Positions 15,666 to 25,551 are shown, counted from the first letter of the stretch. The stretch: 40,731 bases of DNA from Arthrobacter cavernae (GCF_017368795.1 NZ_JAFNLL010000054.1:1-40731), one strand, 5' to 3'. Translations and numbers: made by a program. Notes: a model not told the origin generated them from the letters alone.

Positions 15666-18600
15666 GTGGGGCATGATGGAGGAATGCAGGAGCTAGCCGG
15701 CGCGGCCGGACCGCAGGGCACACTGGACCGCTTCAGCCGGGCCACCAGGGAGTGGTTCTTGGGTGCCTTCGCCGCGCCGACCCCCGCCCAGGACGGCGCC
15801 TGGAACGCCATCTCCTCCGGTTCGCATGCCCTGGTGGTCGCGCCCACGGGCTCCGGCAAGACCCTCGCGGCGTTCCTCTGGGCGCTCGACCGCCTGCATT
15901 CCTTGCCCTCGGATACCCTGCCCGGGCTGGAGCCCGTGTCCGGGCCGGTTTCCGGGCGGGCCAAGCGGCCCAAGGGCAGGACCCGCGTCCTGTACATCTC
16001 GCCGCTGAAGGCCCTGGGCGTCGACGTCGAACGCAATCTCCGCTCCCCGCTCATCGGCATCACCCAGACCGCCAAGAGGCTGGGACTCCCGGCACCTCTC
16101 GTGACGGTGGGCGTGCGTTCCGGGGACACGACGACGGCGGACCGGCGCGCGCTGCTCAGCCACCCGCCGGACATCCTCATCACCACACCCGAGTCCTTGT
16201 TCCTCATGCTCACCTCGAAGGCCCGGGAGACGCTCAGCGAGGTGGACACCGTGATTGTGGACGAGATCCACGCGGTGGCAAGCACCAAGCGCGGGGCGCA
16301 CCTCGCTGTGTCCCTGGAACGCCTGGATGCCCTGCTGCCCAAGCCTGCCCAGCGGATCGGCCTCTCGGCCACGGTGGAACCGCGCGAGCTCGTGGCCCAG
16401 TTCCTCGCCGGGCAGGCACCCGTAGAAATCGTGGCACCGCCGTCGAGGAAAAACTGGAACCTCACCGTCACCGTCCCTGTGGAGGACATGTCCGATCTCC
16501 AGGGCGCCGCCGGCGCCTTCGACTCCGGCCCGGCCTCCGGGCTCCAGCCGCAGGCGTCCATCTGGCCTCATGTGGAGGAGAAGATCGTGGACCTCGTCCT
16601 GTCCAAGCAATCCACCATCGTGTTCGCCAATTCACGCCGGCTGGCCGAACGCCTCACCGCGCGGCTCAACGAAATCCATGCCGATCGGCAGCTGATGGCG
16701 GTGGGGGTGCCGGCGTCCACCGCTACCCCGGCGCACATGATGGCGCAGGCGGGCAGCACCAGCGGAGCGGATCCTGTCCTGGCCCGCGCCCACCACGGCT
16801 CGGTGTCCAAGGACCAGCGGGCCCTGATCGAGGATGACCTGAAATCAGGGCGCCTCCGCTGCGTCGTGGCCACCTCGTCCCTGGAGCTCGGCATCGACAT
16901 GGGCGCCGTGGACCTGGTGGTCCAGGTGGAGTCCCCGCCGTCGGTGGCCAGCGGCCTCCAGCGCGTGGGCCGGGCCGGTCACCAGGTGGGCGAGATCTCG
17001 GAGGGCGTGCTGTTCCCCAAGCACCGGGCCGATCTTCTGCACACCGCGGTCACGGTGGAGCGGATGCTCAGCGGCCAGATCGAACGCTTCAGCATCCCCG
17101 CGAATCCCCTGGACGTCCTAGCCCAGCAGACCGTTGCGGCCACGGCGCTGGGCAGCATCGACGTCGAGGAATGGTTCAGCACCCTGCGCCGCTCCGCGCC
17201 CTTCGCCACCCTGCCGAGGTCCGCGTTCGAGGCCACCCTGGACCTGCTGGCCGGGCGGTACCCTTCGGACGAGTTCGCCGAGCTCCGGCCGCGCATCGTC
17301 TGGGACCGCCATGCCGGCACCATCGCCGGCCGTCCGGGAGCGCAGCGGCTGGCCGTGACCTCGGGCGGCACCATCCCGGACCGCGGGCTGTTCGGCGTCT
17401 ATATCATCGGCACGGAGACTGAAGGCTCCTCAGGTGCCGATTCCTCCGGCGACGGCGGTCCGAGCGCCGCGGCGCGCGCGGCGAAAGGCGGGCGGCGCGT
17501 CGGCGAACTCGACGAGGAGATGGTCTACGAGTCCCGCGTGGGCGACATCTTCGCGCTCGGCGCCACCAGCTGGAAGATCGAGGACATCACGCACGACCGC
17601 GTCCTGGTCTCCCCCGCCTTCGGGCAACCCGGCAAGCTCCCGTTCTGGAAGGGCGACTCCCTGGGACGGCCCGTGGACCTGGGCCGCGCCCTCGGAGCCT
17701 TCATCCGTGAGCTTTCCGCCTCGGATCCGGCCCCGGCCATGGAACGCTGCGAGGCCAGCGGGCTGGATGCCTTCGCCGCCGGAAACCTGCTGCAGTATCT
17801 CGGCGAGCAGAAACAGGCCACGGAGGTGGTCCCCAGCGACCGCACCCTCGTCGTCGAGCGCTTCCACGACGAACTCGGCGACTGGCGCGTGGTCCTGCAC
17901 AGCCCCTTCGGGCTGCCCGTGCACGCGCCGTGGGCGCTCGCCGTCGGGCAGCGGCTCCAGCAGCGCTACGGACTGGACGGCTCCGCCATGGCCGCCGACG
18001 ACGGCATCGTGCTCCGCGTGCCCATGATGGAGGACGAGCCGCCGGGGGCCGAGCTGTTCCTGTTCGATCCTGAGGAACTCGAGCAGATCGTGACGGCGGA
18101 GGTCGGCGGCAGCGCCCTGTTCGCCTCGCGCTTCCGTGAGTGTGCGGCGCGGGCCCTGCTGCTGCCGCGGCAGAACCCCGGCAAGCGCCAGCCCCTGTGG
18201 CAGCAACGGCAGCGTTCCGCCCAGTTGCTGGATGTCGCCCGGAAATACCCCTCGTTCCCCATCGTGCTCGAAACGGTGCGCGAATGCCTGCAGGATGTTT
18301 ACGATCTGCCGGCCCTGAAAGACATTGCCGCCGCCGTGGAGCGCCGCGAACTGCGGATCGTGCAGACCACCACCCAGCAGCCTTCGCCCTTCGCGAAGTC
18401 CCTGCTGTTCGGCTACGTGGCCCAGTACCTGTACGAGGGCGATTCCCCGCTGGCAGAACGCCGGGCCGCCGCCCTCGCCCTGGACTCCACGCTGCTCAAC
18501 GAACTGCTGGGCCGGGTGGAGCTGCGCGAACTCCTGGATGCCAAGGTCATCGAGGCCACCGAACTCGAACTGCAGCGGCTGGCCCCGGACCGTCGCGTCC

Positions 18601-20642
18601 GGCGCGTGGAAGGCGTGGCTGATCTCCTGCGGCTGCTGGGACCGCTCAGCGTGGAGGAAGTGGCGGCGCGGCTCGAGCCTGCCTCTGCCGGAGCGGCGGG
18701 TCCGACGGCGGAAACTGTTCCGGGTTCCGCGGCGGAAACGGCAGCGGCCACTGACGCGGCCAGGGCCAGCATCGCCGAGGCGGGCGCACACCTCGCGGCA
18801 CTTCACAAGGCCAACCGTGCCCTCCGCGTGACCATCGGCGGGGCGGACCGCTACGCCGCCATCGAGGACGCCGCGCGCCTGCGCGACGCCATCGGCGTGC
18901 CGCTGCCCATGGGCGTACCGCTGGCCTTCATCGAGCCGGTGCACGATCCCCTCGGGGACCTCGTCTCCCGCTACGCCCGCACCCACGGGCCGTTTACCGC
19001 CGCCGAAGCCGCAGCCCGGCTGGGACTCGGTGTCGCCGTCGTGGGCACCGCGCTCAAGCGGCTCGCCGCCGACGGCCGCGTGGTGGAGGGCGAGTTCCGA
19101 CCGCACCCCGTGGCCGCACCCGATGCCCCCGTCCAGGCCGGGGTGTTCCCCGACGCAGCCCCTTCAAACGCGGCCCCGCCGGCCAGCGAATGGTGCGACG
19201 CCGAGGTCCTGCGCAGGCTCCGCCGCCGTTCCCTCGCTGCGCTGCGGGCCGAGGTGGAGCCCGTGGACACCTCCGCGTACGGGCGGTTCCTGCCGGCCTG
19301 GCAGAACGTCTCCGTCCCCGGCGGGCCCCGGAACGGTGCGGCTCTGCGCGGCCTGGACGGCATCATGACCGCCGTGGACCAGCTGTCCGGGGTGCCCGTT
19401 CCGGCGTCGGCGTGGGAGCCGCTGGTTCTTGCCAGCCGCGTGGCCGACTACCAGCCGGCCATGCTGGACGAACTCATGGCGGCCGGGGAGCTGCTCTGGT
19501 CCGGGGCCGGATCGCTGCCCGGAAACGACGGCTGGCTCAGCCTGCACGTGGCCGAGTCCGCCGAGCTCACCCTCAACCCGGCTCCCGAGTACCAGCCCGG
19601 CGATGCCCAGCGCAGGCTCCTCGAGCACCTTCAGCCCGGCGGCGCCTACTTCTTCCGCCAACTGACGGAGGTGGCCGGAGGCATGGACGCGGTCCTGAGC
19701 GACGGCGCCGTGGTGGCGGCGCTCTGGGACCTGGTCTGGGCGGGCCGCATCACGGGCGATACCTTCGCCCCGGTCCGGGCGATGATCGCCGGCGGCCGCA
19801 CGGCACACAAGCAGGTGGCCAGGCCGCCGCGGGCACGGTCGCTGCGGATGAGCCGGCTGGGGCGCTCGCACGGCACCGGCCTCATGGGATCCCCCGGGCT
19901 GGGCGGTTCCCCCGGGCTCAGCGGAGGACGCTACGGCTCCGTCACCGGCACGGCGCCCACCCCGCCGCTGGCGGTCGGGCGCTGGTCGGCCCTGCCGTCG
20001 CCGGAACTCGATCCCACCATCCACGCCCGCGGCACCGCCGAGCTCCTGCTGGACAGGTACGGCGTAGTGACCAGAGGATCGGTCATGGCGGAGAACATCG
20101 TGGGCGGTTTCGGGCTTATGTACAAGGTCCTGGCCAGGCTCGAGGAAGCCGGCCGCTGCCGCCGCGGCTACTTCATCGAGCACCTCGGCGCTGCCCAGTT
20201 CGCGGTCCCGGCCACCGTGGACCGGCTGCGTTCCTTCACCGAGGACTCCCAGCTCGCCAAGGGCGAACCCCTGGCACTGGCCCTTGCCGCCACGGACCCC
20301 GCCAACCCCTACGGCGCGGCCCTGCCCTGGCCCGGGATGTCCGTGGACGCCGGATCCGGCCACCGGCCCGGCCGCAAGGCAGGGGCCCTGGTGGTGATGG
20401 TCGACGGCGCCCTGGCGCTCTACGTGGAACGCGGCGGCAAGACACTGCTCGCCTTCAGCCACGACGACGCCGTGCTGGCGGCGGCCGCTGCGGCCCTGGT
20501 GGGGGTGGTGCACCGCGGGGCCGTGGACAAACTGATCATGGAAAAGGTCAACGGCCACGACCTCCTGGACACCCCGGTGGCCGCGGCGCTGCTGCACGCC
20601 GGGGCCTACTCCACGCCGAAGGGGCTGAGAATCCGTGCCTGA
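15666..20642 (+). CDS. lhr: Large ATP-dependent helicase Lhr
   Basis: This 1658-residue superfamily 2 helicase matches the usual length of Lhr, the large helicase-related 3'-5' DNA translocase. Walker A APTGSGKT is at residues 59-66, the DEIH box near 199-202, SATVEPREL near 235, and motif VI LQRVGRAGH near 430. A winged-helix and beta-barrel Lhr core follows, and then a very long C-terminal domain. Two Ala/Gly-rich inserts (near residues 585-610 and 1015-1040) look like linkers. GTG at 15666 follows a TATTCT box, which suggests an almost leaderless mRNA. The in-frame ATG at 15684 is an equally plausible start. The stop overlaps nei by eight bases, as in the lhr-nei pair of Mycobacterium tuberculosis, so the two probably act together in DNA repair. 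Confidence 0.95.
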   Translation: MGHDGGMQELAGAAGPQGTLDRFSRATREWFLGAFAAPTPAQDGAWNAISSGSHALVVAPTGSGKTLAAFLWALDRLHSLPSDTLPGLEPVSGPVSGRAKRPKGRTRVLYISPLKALGVDVERNLRSPLIGITQTAKRLGLPAPLVTVGVRSGDTTTADRRALLSHPPDILITTPESLFLMLTSKARETLSEVDTVIVDEIHAVASTKRGAHLAVSLERLDALLPKPAQRIGLSATVEPRELVAQFLAGQAPVEIVAPPSRKNWNLTVTVPVEDMSDLQGAAGAFDSGPASGLQPQASIWPHVEEKIVDLVLSKQSTIVFANSRRLAERLTARLNEIHADRQLMAVGVPASTATPAHMMAQAGSTSGADPVLARAHHGSVSKDQRALIEDDLKSGRLRCVVATSSLELGIDMGAVDLVVQVESPPSVASGLQRVGRAGHQVGEISEGVLFPKHRADLLHTAVTVERMLSGQIERFSIPANPLDVLAQQTVAATALGSIDVEEWFSTLRRSAPFATLPRSAFEATLDLLAGRYPSDEFAELRPRIVWDRHAGTIAGRPGAQRLAVTSGGTIPDRGLFGVYIIGTETEGSSGADSSGDGGPSAAARAAKGGRRVGELDEEMVYESRVGDIFALGATSWKIEDITHDRVLVSPAFGQPGKLPFWKGDSLGRPVDLGRALGAFIRELSASDPAPAMERCEASGLDAFAAGNLLQYLGEQKQATEVVPSDRTLVVERFHDELGDWRVVLHSPFGLPVHAPWALAVGQRLQQRYGLDGSAMAADDGIVLRVPMMEDEPPGAELFLFDPEELEQIVTAEVGGSALFASRFRECAARALLLPRQNPGKRQPLWQQRQRSAQLLDVARKYPSFPIVLETVRECLQDVYDLPALKDIAAAVERRELRIVQTTTQQPSPFAKSLLFGYVAQYLYEGDSPLAERRAAALALDSTLLNELLGRVELRELLDAKVIEATELELQRLAPDRRVRRVEGVADLLRLLGPLSVEEVAARLEPASAGAAGPTAETVPGSAAETAAATDAARASIAEAGAHLAALHKANRALRVTIGGADRYAAIEDAARLRDAIGVPLPMGVPLAFIEPVHDPLGDLVSRYARTHGPFTAAEAAARLGLGVAVVGTALKRLAADGRVVEGEFRPHPVAAPDAPVQAGVFPDAAPSNAAPPASEWCDAEVLRRLRRRSLAALRAEVEPVDTSAYGRFLPAWQNVSVPGGPRNGAALRGLDGIMTAVDQLSGVPVPASAWEPLVLASRVADYQPAMLDELMAAGELLWSGAGSLPGNDGWLSLHVAESAELTLNPAPEYQPGDAQRRLLEHLQPGGAYFFRQLTEVAGGMDAVLSDGAVVAALWDLVWAGRITGDTFAPVRAMIAGGRTAHKQVARPPRARSLRMSRLGRSHGTGLMGSPGLGGSPGLSGGRYGSVTGTAPTPPLAVGRWSALPSPELDPTIHARGTAELLLDRYGVVTRGSVMAENIVGGFGLMYKVLARLEEAGRCRRGYFIEHLGAAQFAVPATVDRLRSFTEDSQLAKGEPLALALAATDPANPYGAALPWPGMSVDAGSGHRPGRKAGALVVMVDGALALYVERGGKTLLAFSHDDAVLAAAAAALVGVVHRGAVDKLIMEKVNGHDLLDTPVAAALLHAGAYSTPKGLRIRA

Positions 20643-21501
20643 AGGCGACTCCGTCTGGCGTGCTGCGGCCGAACTTCACGCGGCCCTGGCCGGCAGCGTG
20701 CTGACGGCCTCGGACTTCCGCGTACCCCGCTTTGCCACGCTGGACCTTACCGGCTGGACGGTGGCCGAGGTGGTGCCGCGCGGAAAGCATCTGCTCATGC
20801 GGCTGTTGGCGCCCGGGGAGCACGCTCCAGGTGAACCCAGCCCGCCGGAGCCTGCCAGCAAGCGCCGCGCCCTGACCATCCACTCGCACCTGAAGACGGA
20901 AGGAGCCTGGCAGATCTACCCACCCGGCGGGCGCTGGAAGAGGCCCGGCCACACGGCCAGGTGCGTGCTCCGCACCGGCACGTCCGACGTCGTCGGATTC
21001 TCTCTGGGCATCCTCGACGTGCTGCCCACAGCCGAGGAGGACAAGGCGGTGGGGCATCTCGGGCCGGATCTGCTGGGCCCGGACTGGGACGCCGCCGAGG
21101 CCATGCGCCGGCTGCTCGCGGCGCCGGAGGTTCCGCTTGGGCTCGCCCTGCTCGAGCAGCGGAACCTGGCCGGGATCGGCAACATCTACCGCTGCGAGCT
21201 GTGTTACCTGGCGGGGGTGCATCCAGCCAGCCCAGTCTCTGCGGTCAAGGACCTGCCCGCTGTGCTGGCCAACGCGAAGCGGCTGCTGGAGGCCAATCTG
21301 GGTCCCGGGGCACGGCAGACGGTGGGCGTCGGGGTCACACTGTCTGCGGTGCCCCGGCGGCCTTCGCACTGGGTTTACGGCCGCGAACGCCAGCCGTGCC
21401 TGCGCTGCCGGACCCCCATCCGGCGCGGAGTGCTGGGCGCAGCGGACGGCAGCGAGGAACGGAACATCTACTTTTGCCCGCACTGCCAACCGCTGGTCTG
21501 A
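20635..21501 (+). CDS. nei: Endonuclease VIII/Fpg-type DNA glycosylase
   Basis: This 288-residue enzyme removes oxidised bases and cuts the strand by beta,delta-elimination. After Met removal it begins PEGDSV, giving the catalytic proline and glutamate. The helix-two-turns-helix region (LALLEQRNLAGIGNIYRCEL) binds the lesion DNA. The C-terminal zinc finger is complete (CLRC about 17 residues before CPHC). The GTG start overlaps the lhr stop, indicating translational coupling; both genes are on the plus strand. The function is well established for the family, but the exact lesion preference (Nei-like rather than Fpg) is inferred from the PEGDS start. Confidence 0.94.
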   Translation: MPEGDSVWRAAAELHAALAGSVLTASDFRVPRFATLDLTGWTVAEVVPRGKHLLMRLLAPGEHAPGEPSPPEPASKRRALTIHSHLKTEGAWQIYPPGGRWKRPGHTARCVLRTGTSDVVGFSLGILDVLPTAEEDKAVGHLGPDLLGPDWDAAEAMRRLLAAPEVPLGLALLEQRNLAGIGNIYRCELCYLAGVHPASPVSAVKDLPAVLANAKRLLEANLGPGARQTVGVGVTLSAVPRRPSHWVYGRERQPCLRCRTPIRRGVLGAADGSEERNIYFCPHCQPLV

Positions 21502-21644
21502 AAGACTCAGGCCTGGTTCGCCACCGGCTAACCCTCACCGCTGCTCTTCCCGCTGCCATGTAGGCCGCGACAACAGCCGAAAACCGCGAAAAGAACCAGT
21601 GGGCTGGCCTTGATCCCCTTCACGCCTTACGTAAGCTGAGTGAC

Positions 21645-22832
21645 ATGACTGTTCCTTCTCTGATCTGGGGCATCACCGTCGTCGGCATTCTGGCTCTGCT
21701 CGCTTTCGACTACTTCTTCCACATCCGCAAGACGCACGTCCCCACGCTGAAGGAAGCGGCCCTTTGGTCCTCCATCTACGTGGGCATTGCCGTCCTCTTC
21801 GGCATCTTGGTCCTGCTCTTCGGCGGTACCGACATGGGGTCGGAGTACTTCGCCGGCTACATCACGGAAAAGGCCCTTTCCGTGGACAACCTGTTTGTCT
21901 TCCTGATCATCATGGCCAGCTTCCGGGTCCCCCGCGAGGACCAGCAAAAGGTGCTGCTCTTCGGCATCGTCTTCTCGCTGATCGCCCGGACCGGGTTCAT
22001 CTTCCTGGGCGCGGCGCTGATCAATTCCTTCGCCTGGGTGTTCTACATCTTTGGCCTGATCCTGCTGATCACTGCAGGCAATCTGCTCAAGCCCGAACCC
22101 CACGGTGAGAAGCAGGCGGACAACTTCATGATCGTTTTGGCCAAGAGGATCTTCCACACCACAGAGCAATACGACGGCGACAAGCTCTTCACCATGCACA
22201 ACGGCAAGAAAGCGCTCACCCCCATGCTGCTGGTCATGGTGGCGATCGGCGGCACTGACATCCTGTTCGCACTGGACTCCATTCCCGCGATCTTCGGACT
22301 GACCCAGAATGTGTACATTGTCTTTACCGCCACCGCGTTCTCCCTGATGGGACTGCGCCAACTGTACTTCCTCATCGACGGGCTGCTGGACCGGCTCATC
22401 TACCTCTCCTACGGCCTGGCGGCCATCCTGGCGTTCATCGGCATCAAGCTGGTGCTCCATGCCCTCCATGAAAACAACCTGCCGTTCATCAGCGGCGGCG
22501 AGCCGGTCCCGGTCGTGGAAATCTCCACAGGCCTGTCCCTGAGCGTCATCGTGGGAACGCTCATCATCACCGTGGTGCTCTCGCTGCTAAGCAAGGCGGG
22601 CAAAGCCCAGACCGCCATCAACAATGCACGCAGGCACGCGGTCAACTACCTCGATCTTGACTACACCGCAGATGCTGCCGAGCGGGAGCGGATCTACGGC
22701 GCCCTGACTCTGGAGGAAGCCCAGATTCTGACAATGGAGCTGAAATACCGCGACAAGGCCAAGGACGTGGACAGGATCCGTGAGCAGGTAGCGGAAGCTC
22801 ACCGGAAACACGACGAATATCTGAACCGGTAG
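21645..22832 (+). CDS. TerC/Alx family membrane protein
   Basis: This 395-residue protein has about eight to nine membrane helices. The two TerC signatures are present: TEKALSVDNLFVF near residues 74-86, and GGTDILFALDSIPAIFGLT near 203-221. Both carry membrane aspartates and glutamates thought to bind Mn2+ or Ca2+. A cytoplasmic C-terminal tail of about 80 residues follows (SKAGKAQTAINNARRH onward). Such proteins export manganese or support metal loading and tellurite resistance. I looked for a yybP-ykoY manganese riboswitch in the 143 bases upstream and did not see one. The UspA gene follows after eight bases, so they are probably cotranscribed. Confidence 0.93.
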   Translation: MTVPSLIWGITVVGILALLAFDYFFHIRKTHVPTLKEAALWSSIYVGIAVLFGILVLLFGGTDMGSEYFAGYITEKALSVDNLFVFLIIMASFRVPREDQQKVLLFGIVFSLIARTGFIFLGAALINSFAWVFYIFGLILLITAGNLLKPEPHGEKQADNFMIVLAKRIFHTTEQYDGDKLFTMHNGKKALTPMLLVMVAIGGTDILFALDSIPAIFGLTQNVYIVFTATAFSLMGLRQLYFLIDGLLDRLIYLSYGLAAILAFIGIKLVLHALHENNLPFISGGEPVPVVEISTGLSLSVIVGTLIITVVLSLLSKAGKAQTAINNARRHAVNYLDLDYTADAAERERIYGALTLEEAQILTMELKYRDKAKDVDRIREQVAEAHRKHDEYLNR

Positions 22833-22840
22833 GACCGTTA

Positions 22841-23323
22841 ATGAGTCATGAAGGAGGGAGCGACAGTGCCAAACAAGTGCCATATCCGAGCCATAGCATT
22901 GTGGTCGGGCACGATGGATCTGATGGCGCAGATTACGCACTGGCACAGGCGCTCGGGCTTGCCGAGCAGCTGAACCTCCCCGTTGTCGTCGTGCGGGCAT
23001 GGTCGATCGCAACCGCTGCGCGGCCGTCCAGTTGGGAATTCGGGTATGTACCCTCGTTCGATGAGTATTCCGCAGCGGTCCACGACGAACTGGTGCAGGA
23101 CTCGCGTGCCATCGTTGAGAACTACTACACGGTTCAAGTCAGTTACCACGCCGTTCACGCCGGCCCCGTCAAGACTCTCATCGCCCTCTCACGGGACGCC
23201 CGTATGCTGGTCGTCGGATCCCGCGGGAGGGGCGCTCTAGCCGGGATGCTGCTCGGCTCCGTGAGTGAAAAGTGCGTACGGCACGCGGCTTGCCCGGTCC
23301 TCGTCGTGCCGCCGCGGGCCTGA
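22841..23323 (+). CDS. UspA family universal stress protein
   Basis: This 160-residue protein has the Usp alpha/beta fold. It opens with SIVVGHDGSDGADYAL and ends with the ATP-binding signature VVGSRGRGALAGMLLGSVSE, then VRHAACPVLVV, which fits G-x2-G-x9-G-S. Single-domain actinobacterial Usp proteins bind ATP and rise under starvation or low oxygen. The ATG has AGGA about six bases upstream and sits eight bases after the TerC-type gene. A longer start at the same codon is not possible because of the upstream stop. It converges on yczE. Confidence 0.92.
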   Translation: MSHEGGSDSAKQVPYPSHSIVVGHDGSDGADYALAQALGLAEQLNLPVVVVRAWSIATAARPSSWEFGYVPSFDEYSAAVHDELVQDSRAIVENYYTVQVSYHAVHAGPVKTLIALSRDARMLVVGSRGRGALAGMLLGSVSEKCVRHAACPVLVVPPRA

Positions 23324-23340
23324 AACGACGCTCGGAATCT

Positions 23341-24030
23341 CTATTGCGTCGTCTGGGCCGTCAGCGATTCCCGGGCCTGCGGAGCCGATTTCTCCGACGC
23401 TTCGGCGGCCCCAGTATCGACGTCTTTAGCCTCGAGCTTCTCCGGTACCACCTTCTCGGGCACAGTGAACAGCGGCAGCAGCAGCTGGACCAGAGGGCCG
23501 ATGGCCACGGCATAGACCACCGTGCCGACCCCCACGGAGCCGCCCAGCAGCCAGCCGACGCCCAGAACCACAACCTCGATCAGCGTACGGGAAAGCCGCA
23601 CGGACCAGCCGGTGCGGCGGGCCAGGCCGGTCATGAGGCCGTCGCGGGCACCGGGGCCAAGGCGGGCACCGATGTAGCAGGCGGACGCGATGCCGTTGAG
23701 CAGCACGGCGCCGGCGAGCATCGCGATCTGGCCGCCCAGGTGCGAGAATGCGGGGATCAGCGCAAGCCCGACGTCGGCGAAGACGCCCACCAGTACGGCG
23801 TTGGCTAGCGTCCCGAAGCCGGGCTTCTGCCGCAGCGGGATCCAGAGCAGGAGCACCAGGAAGCTGACGGCCACCACCACGGTGCCGATGCTCAGCCCGC
23901 TCAGCCCCGCGACACCCTGGTGGAACACATCCCAGGGGTCCAGTCCGAGGCCGGCGCGGATGAACATGGCCAGGGAGATCCCATACATCGCGAGGCCGAT
24001 CAGGAGCTGGGTGATTCTGCGGGTCATCAT
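23341..24030 (-). CDS. yczE: YczE-type membrane protein
   Basis: This 229-residue membrane protein has about five helices. It begins MMTRRITQLLIGLAMYGISL, then the conserved AGLGLDPWDVFHQG segment, and has GARLGPGARDGLMTGL in the middle, all typical of the YczE/YyaS-like family. The C-terminal 45 residues are a charged cytoplasmic tail. The gene is divergent from a MocR regulator, the known YczR/YczE arrangement. The transported or sensed compound is unknown. The reading from 25563 is an artefact running antisense through yczR. The start is the ATG at 24030, with GGGGAG about eleven bases upstream. Confidence 0.88.
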   Translation of the reverse strand: MMTRRITQLLIGLAMYGISLAMFIRAGLGLDPWDVFHQGVAGLSGLSIGTVVVAVSFLVLLLWIPLRQKPGFGTLANAVLVGVFADVGLALIPAFSHLGGQIAMLAGAVLLNGIASACYIGARLGPGARDGLMTGLARRTGWSVRLSRTLIEVVVLGVGWLLGGSVGVGTVVYAVAIGPLVQLLLPLFTVPEKVVPEKLEAKDVDTGAAEASEKSAPQARESLTAQTTQ

Positions 24031-24047
24031 GAAACCATGCTCCCCGA

Positions 24048-24090
24048 AAACTGGCCTTGTTTTCCATAGCCAGTTTGCAATACTGGTCTT
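24048..24090. promoter_or_regulatory. yczE-yczR intergenic operator region
   Basis: AAACTGGC at 24048-24055 is inverted as GCCAGTTT at 24069-24076, and ACTGGT follows at 24082-24087, giving three ACTGG half-sites, two of them in direct orientation. MocR regulators bind such repeated half-sites. AATACT eight bases before the yczR ATG could be its -10, giving a leaderless transcript. Confidence 0.6.
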
Positions 24091-25551
24091 ATGTCCGCTT
24101 CCCTGAACCCCACCGCGCTGGCCCGGCTCCTCGGTCCGTGGAACACCGGCGCCTCGCCCGCCTACCGCGAACTGGCCGACGTCGTGCGCCTGCTGATCCT
24201 GGACGGCCGCATCCCGCTGGACGTCGCACTGCCCAGCGAGCGCGCCCTCGCCGAGACCCTGGGGATGAGCAGGACCACCGTCACGGCCGCGTATGCGGGC
24301 CTGCGGGAACAGGGTTTCCTCAGCGGGGGCCAGGGCAGCCGCGGCCGGACGGGCATCCCGCACCGCACCATCCCGGTGAGCGTGCCGGGCATTGCCCTGC
24401 CGGACGGGATCCTGGACCTGGCCTACGCCTCGCTGCCGGCCACCGGCGAGGTGGTCCACCGGGCCTTCGCGGACGCTCTGGCGGACCTGCCGGCGCTGCT
24501 GCCGGGCTTCGGCTACGACGCCGTCGGGATCCCGGCGCTGCGGGAGGCCATCGCGGAACGATACACCGCCGCGGGCGTGCCCACCACGGCGGAGCAGATC
24601 CTGGTGACCTCGGGCGCGCAGCATGCGCTGAACATTGTGCTGCGGACACTCGCGGGCCGGCAGCAGAAGGTGCTGGTGGACCACCCCACGTACCCCAACG
24701 CGCTCGACGCCATCCGCGCCTCCGGCTCGCGGATCCTGCCGGTGCCGCTGCCGCCAGCCGGACCGGGCGCCGAGAACGCGGGCTGGGACCTCGACACCAT
24801 GGTGGCCACCCTGCAGCAGCAGCGGCCCGCCATGGCCTACCTCGTCCCGGACTTCCACAACCCCACGGGCCGGCTCATGTCCGATCTCCAGCGCCGCCGG
24901 CTGGTCCGCGCCGCGGAGTCCTCCGGCACGGTGCTGGTGGTGGACGAGACCCTGCGGGCGTTGAACCTCGACGGCGGCAGCACCTCGCCGCTTGCTGCCT
25001 TCAGCCCCGCCGTGGTGTCCATCGGCTCGCTCAGCAAGTCGCACTGGGCCGGGCTGCGGACCGGCTGGATCCGCGCCGACGGGGACATGCTGAGCCGCTT
25101 CATCGCCACACGGACCACGATGGACCTGGGCGGTCCCGTCGTCGAGCAGCTGGCGGCGGCGCGGCTGGTGGGCTCGTTCGAAGAGCCCCTCGGCGCCCGG
25201 CTGTCCACCCTCCGCGAGAACCGGGCCGCGCTCCTGGAACTGCTGGCGGAACACTTGCCGGACTGGCAGCCGGAGCAGCCCCGCGGCGGGCTGACGGCCT
25301 GGTGCCGGCTGCCGACGCCGTCGAGCACGGCCCTGACCGTCATCGCCCCCGACTTCGGCATCCGGCTGGCCGCCGGGCCGCGTTTCGGCGCCGGCGGGGC
25401 CTTCGAGCAGTACCTGCGCGTGCCGTTCACGCTGCCGCCGGAGCAACTCGAGACCGCCGTCCGGGCCTTGAGCGCGGCGCAGGCCCGGCTCGACGCCTCG
25501 CCGCAGCTGCGCCGGACGCTGAAGGAACCGCAAATCGCGGCGATCGCCTGA
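24091..25551 (+). CDS. yczR: MocR-type regulator YczR (GntR-aminotransferase fusion)
   Basis: This 486-residue protein has a GntR winged helix at residues 25-90 (LPSERALAETLGMSRTTVTA, then AYAGLREQGF) fused to a fold-type I aminotransferase-like domain. The PLP-binding lysine is Lys316 in SLSKSHWAGLRTGW, the YczR form of the motif. FHNPTGRLM and DHPTYPN are also aminotransferase-like. The domain probably senses PLP or an adduct and is unlikely to be a working transaminase. It is divergent from yczE and presumably controls it. No other PLP gene is adjacent. Confidence 0.9.
   Translation: MSASLNPTALARLLGPWNTGASPAYRELADVVRLLILDGRIPLDVALPSERALAETLGMSRTTVTAAYAGLREQGFLSGGQGSRGRTGIPHRTIPVSVPGIALPDGILDLAYASLPATGEVVHRAFADALADLPALLPGFGYDAVGIPALREAIAERYTAAGVPTTAEQILVTSGAQHALNIVLRTLAGRQQKVLVDHPTYPNALDAIRASGSRILPVPLPPAGPGAENAGWDLDTMVATLQQQRPAMAYLVPDFHNPTGRLMSDLQRRRLVRAAESSGTVLVVDETLRALNLDGGSTSPLAAFSPAVVSIGSLSKSHWAGLRTGWIRADGDMLSRFIATRTTMDLGGPVVEQLAAARLVGSFEEPLGARLSTLRENRAALLELLAEHLPDWQPEQPRGGLTAWCRLPTPSSTALTVIAPDFGIRLAAGPRFGAGGAFEQYLRVPFTLPPEQLETAVRALSAAQARLDASPQLRRTLKEPQIAAIA

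Noticed and set aside
17430..19106. Long minus-strand frames inside lhr
   Set aside because: Antisense shadows of a high-GC gene; no start signal and no domain.
21502..21644. yybP-ykoY manganese riboswitch before the TerC-type gene
   Set aside because: I looked for the conserved paired core and saw neither it nor a terminator; the leader is only 143 bases.
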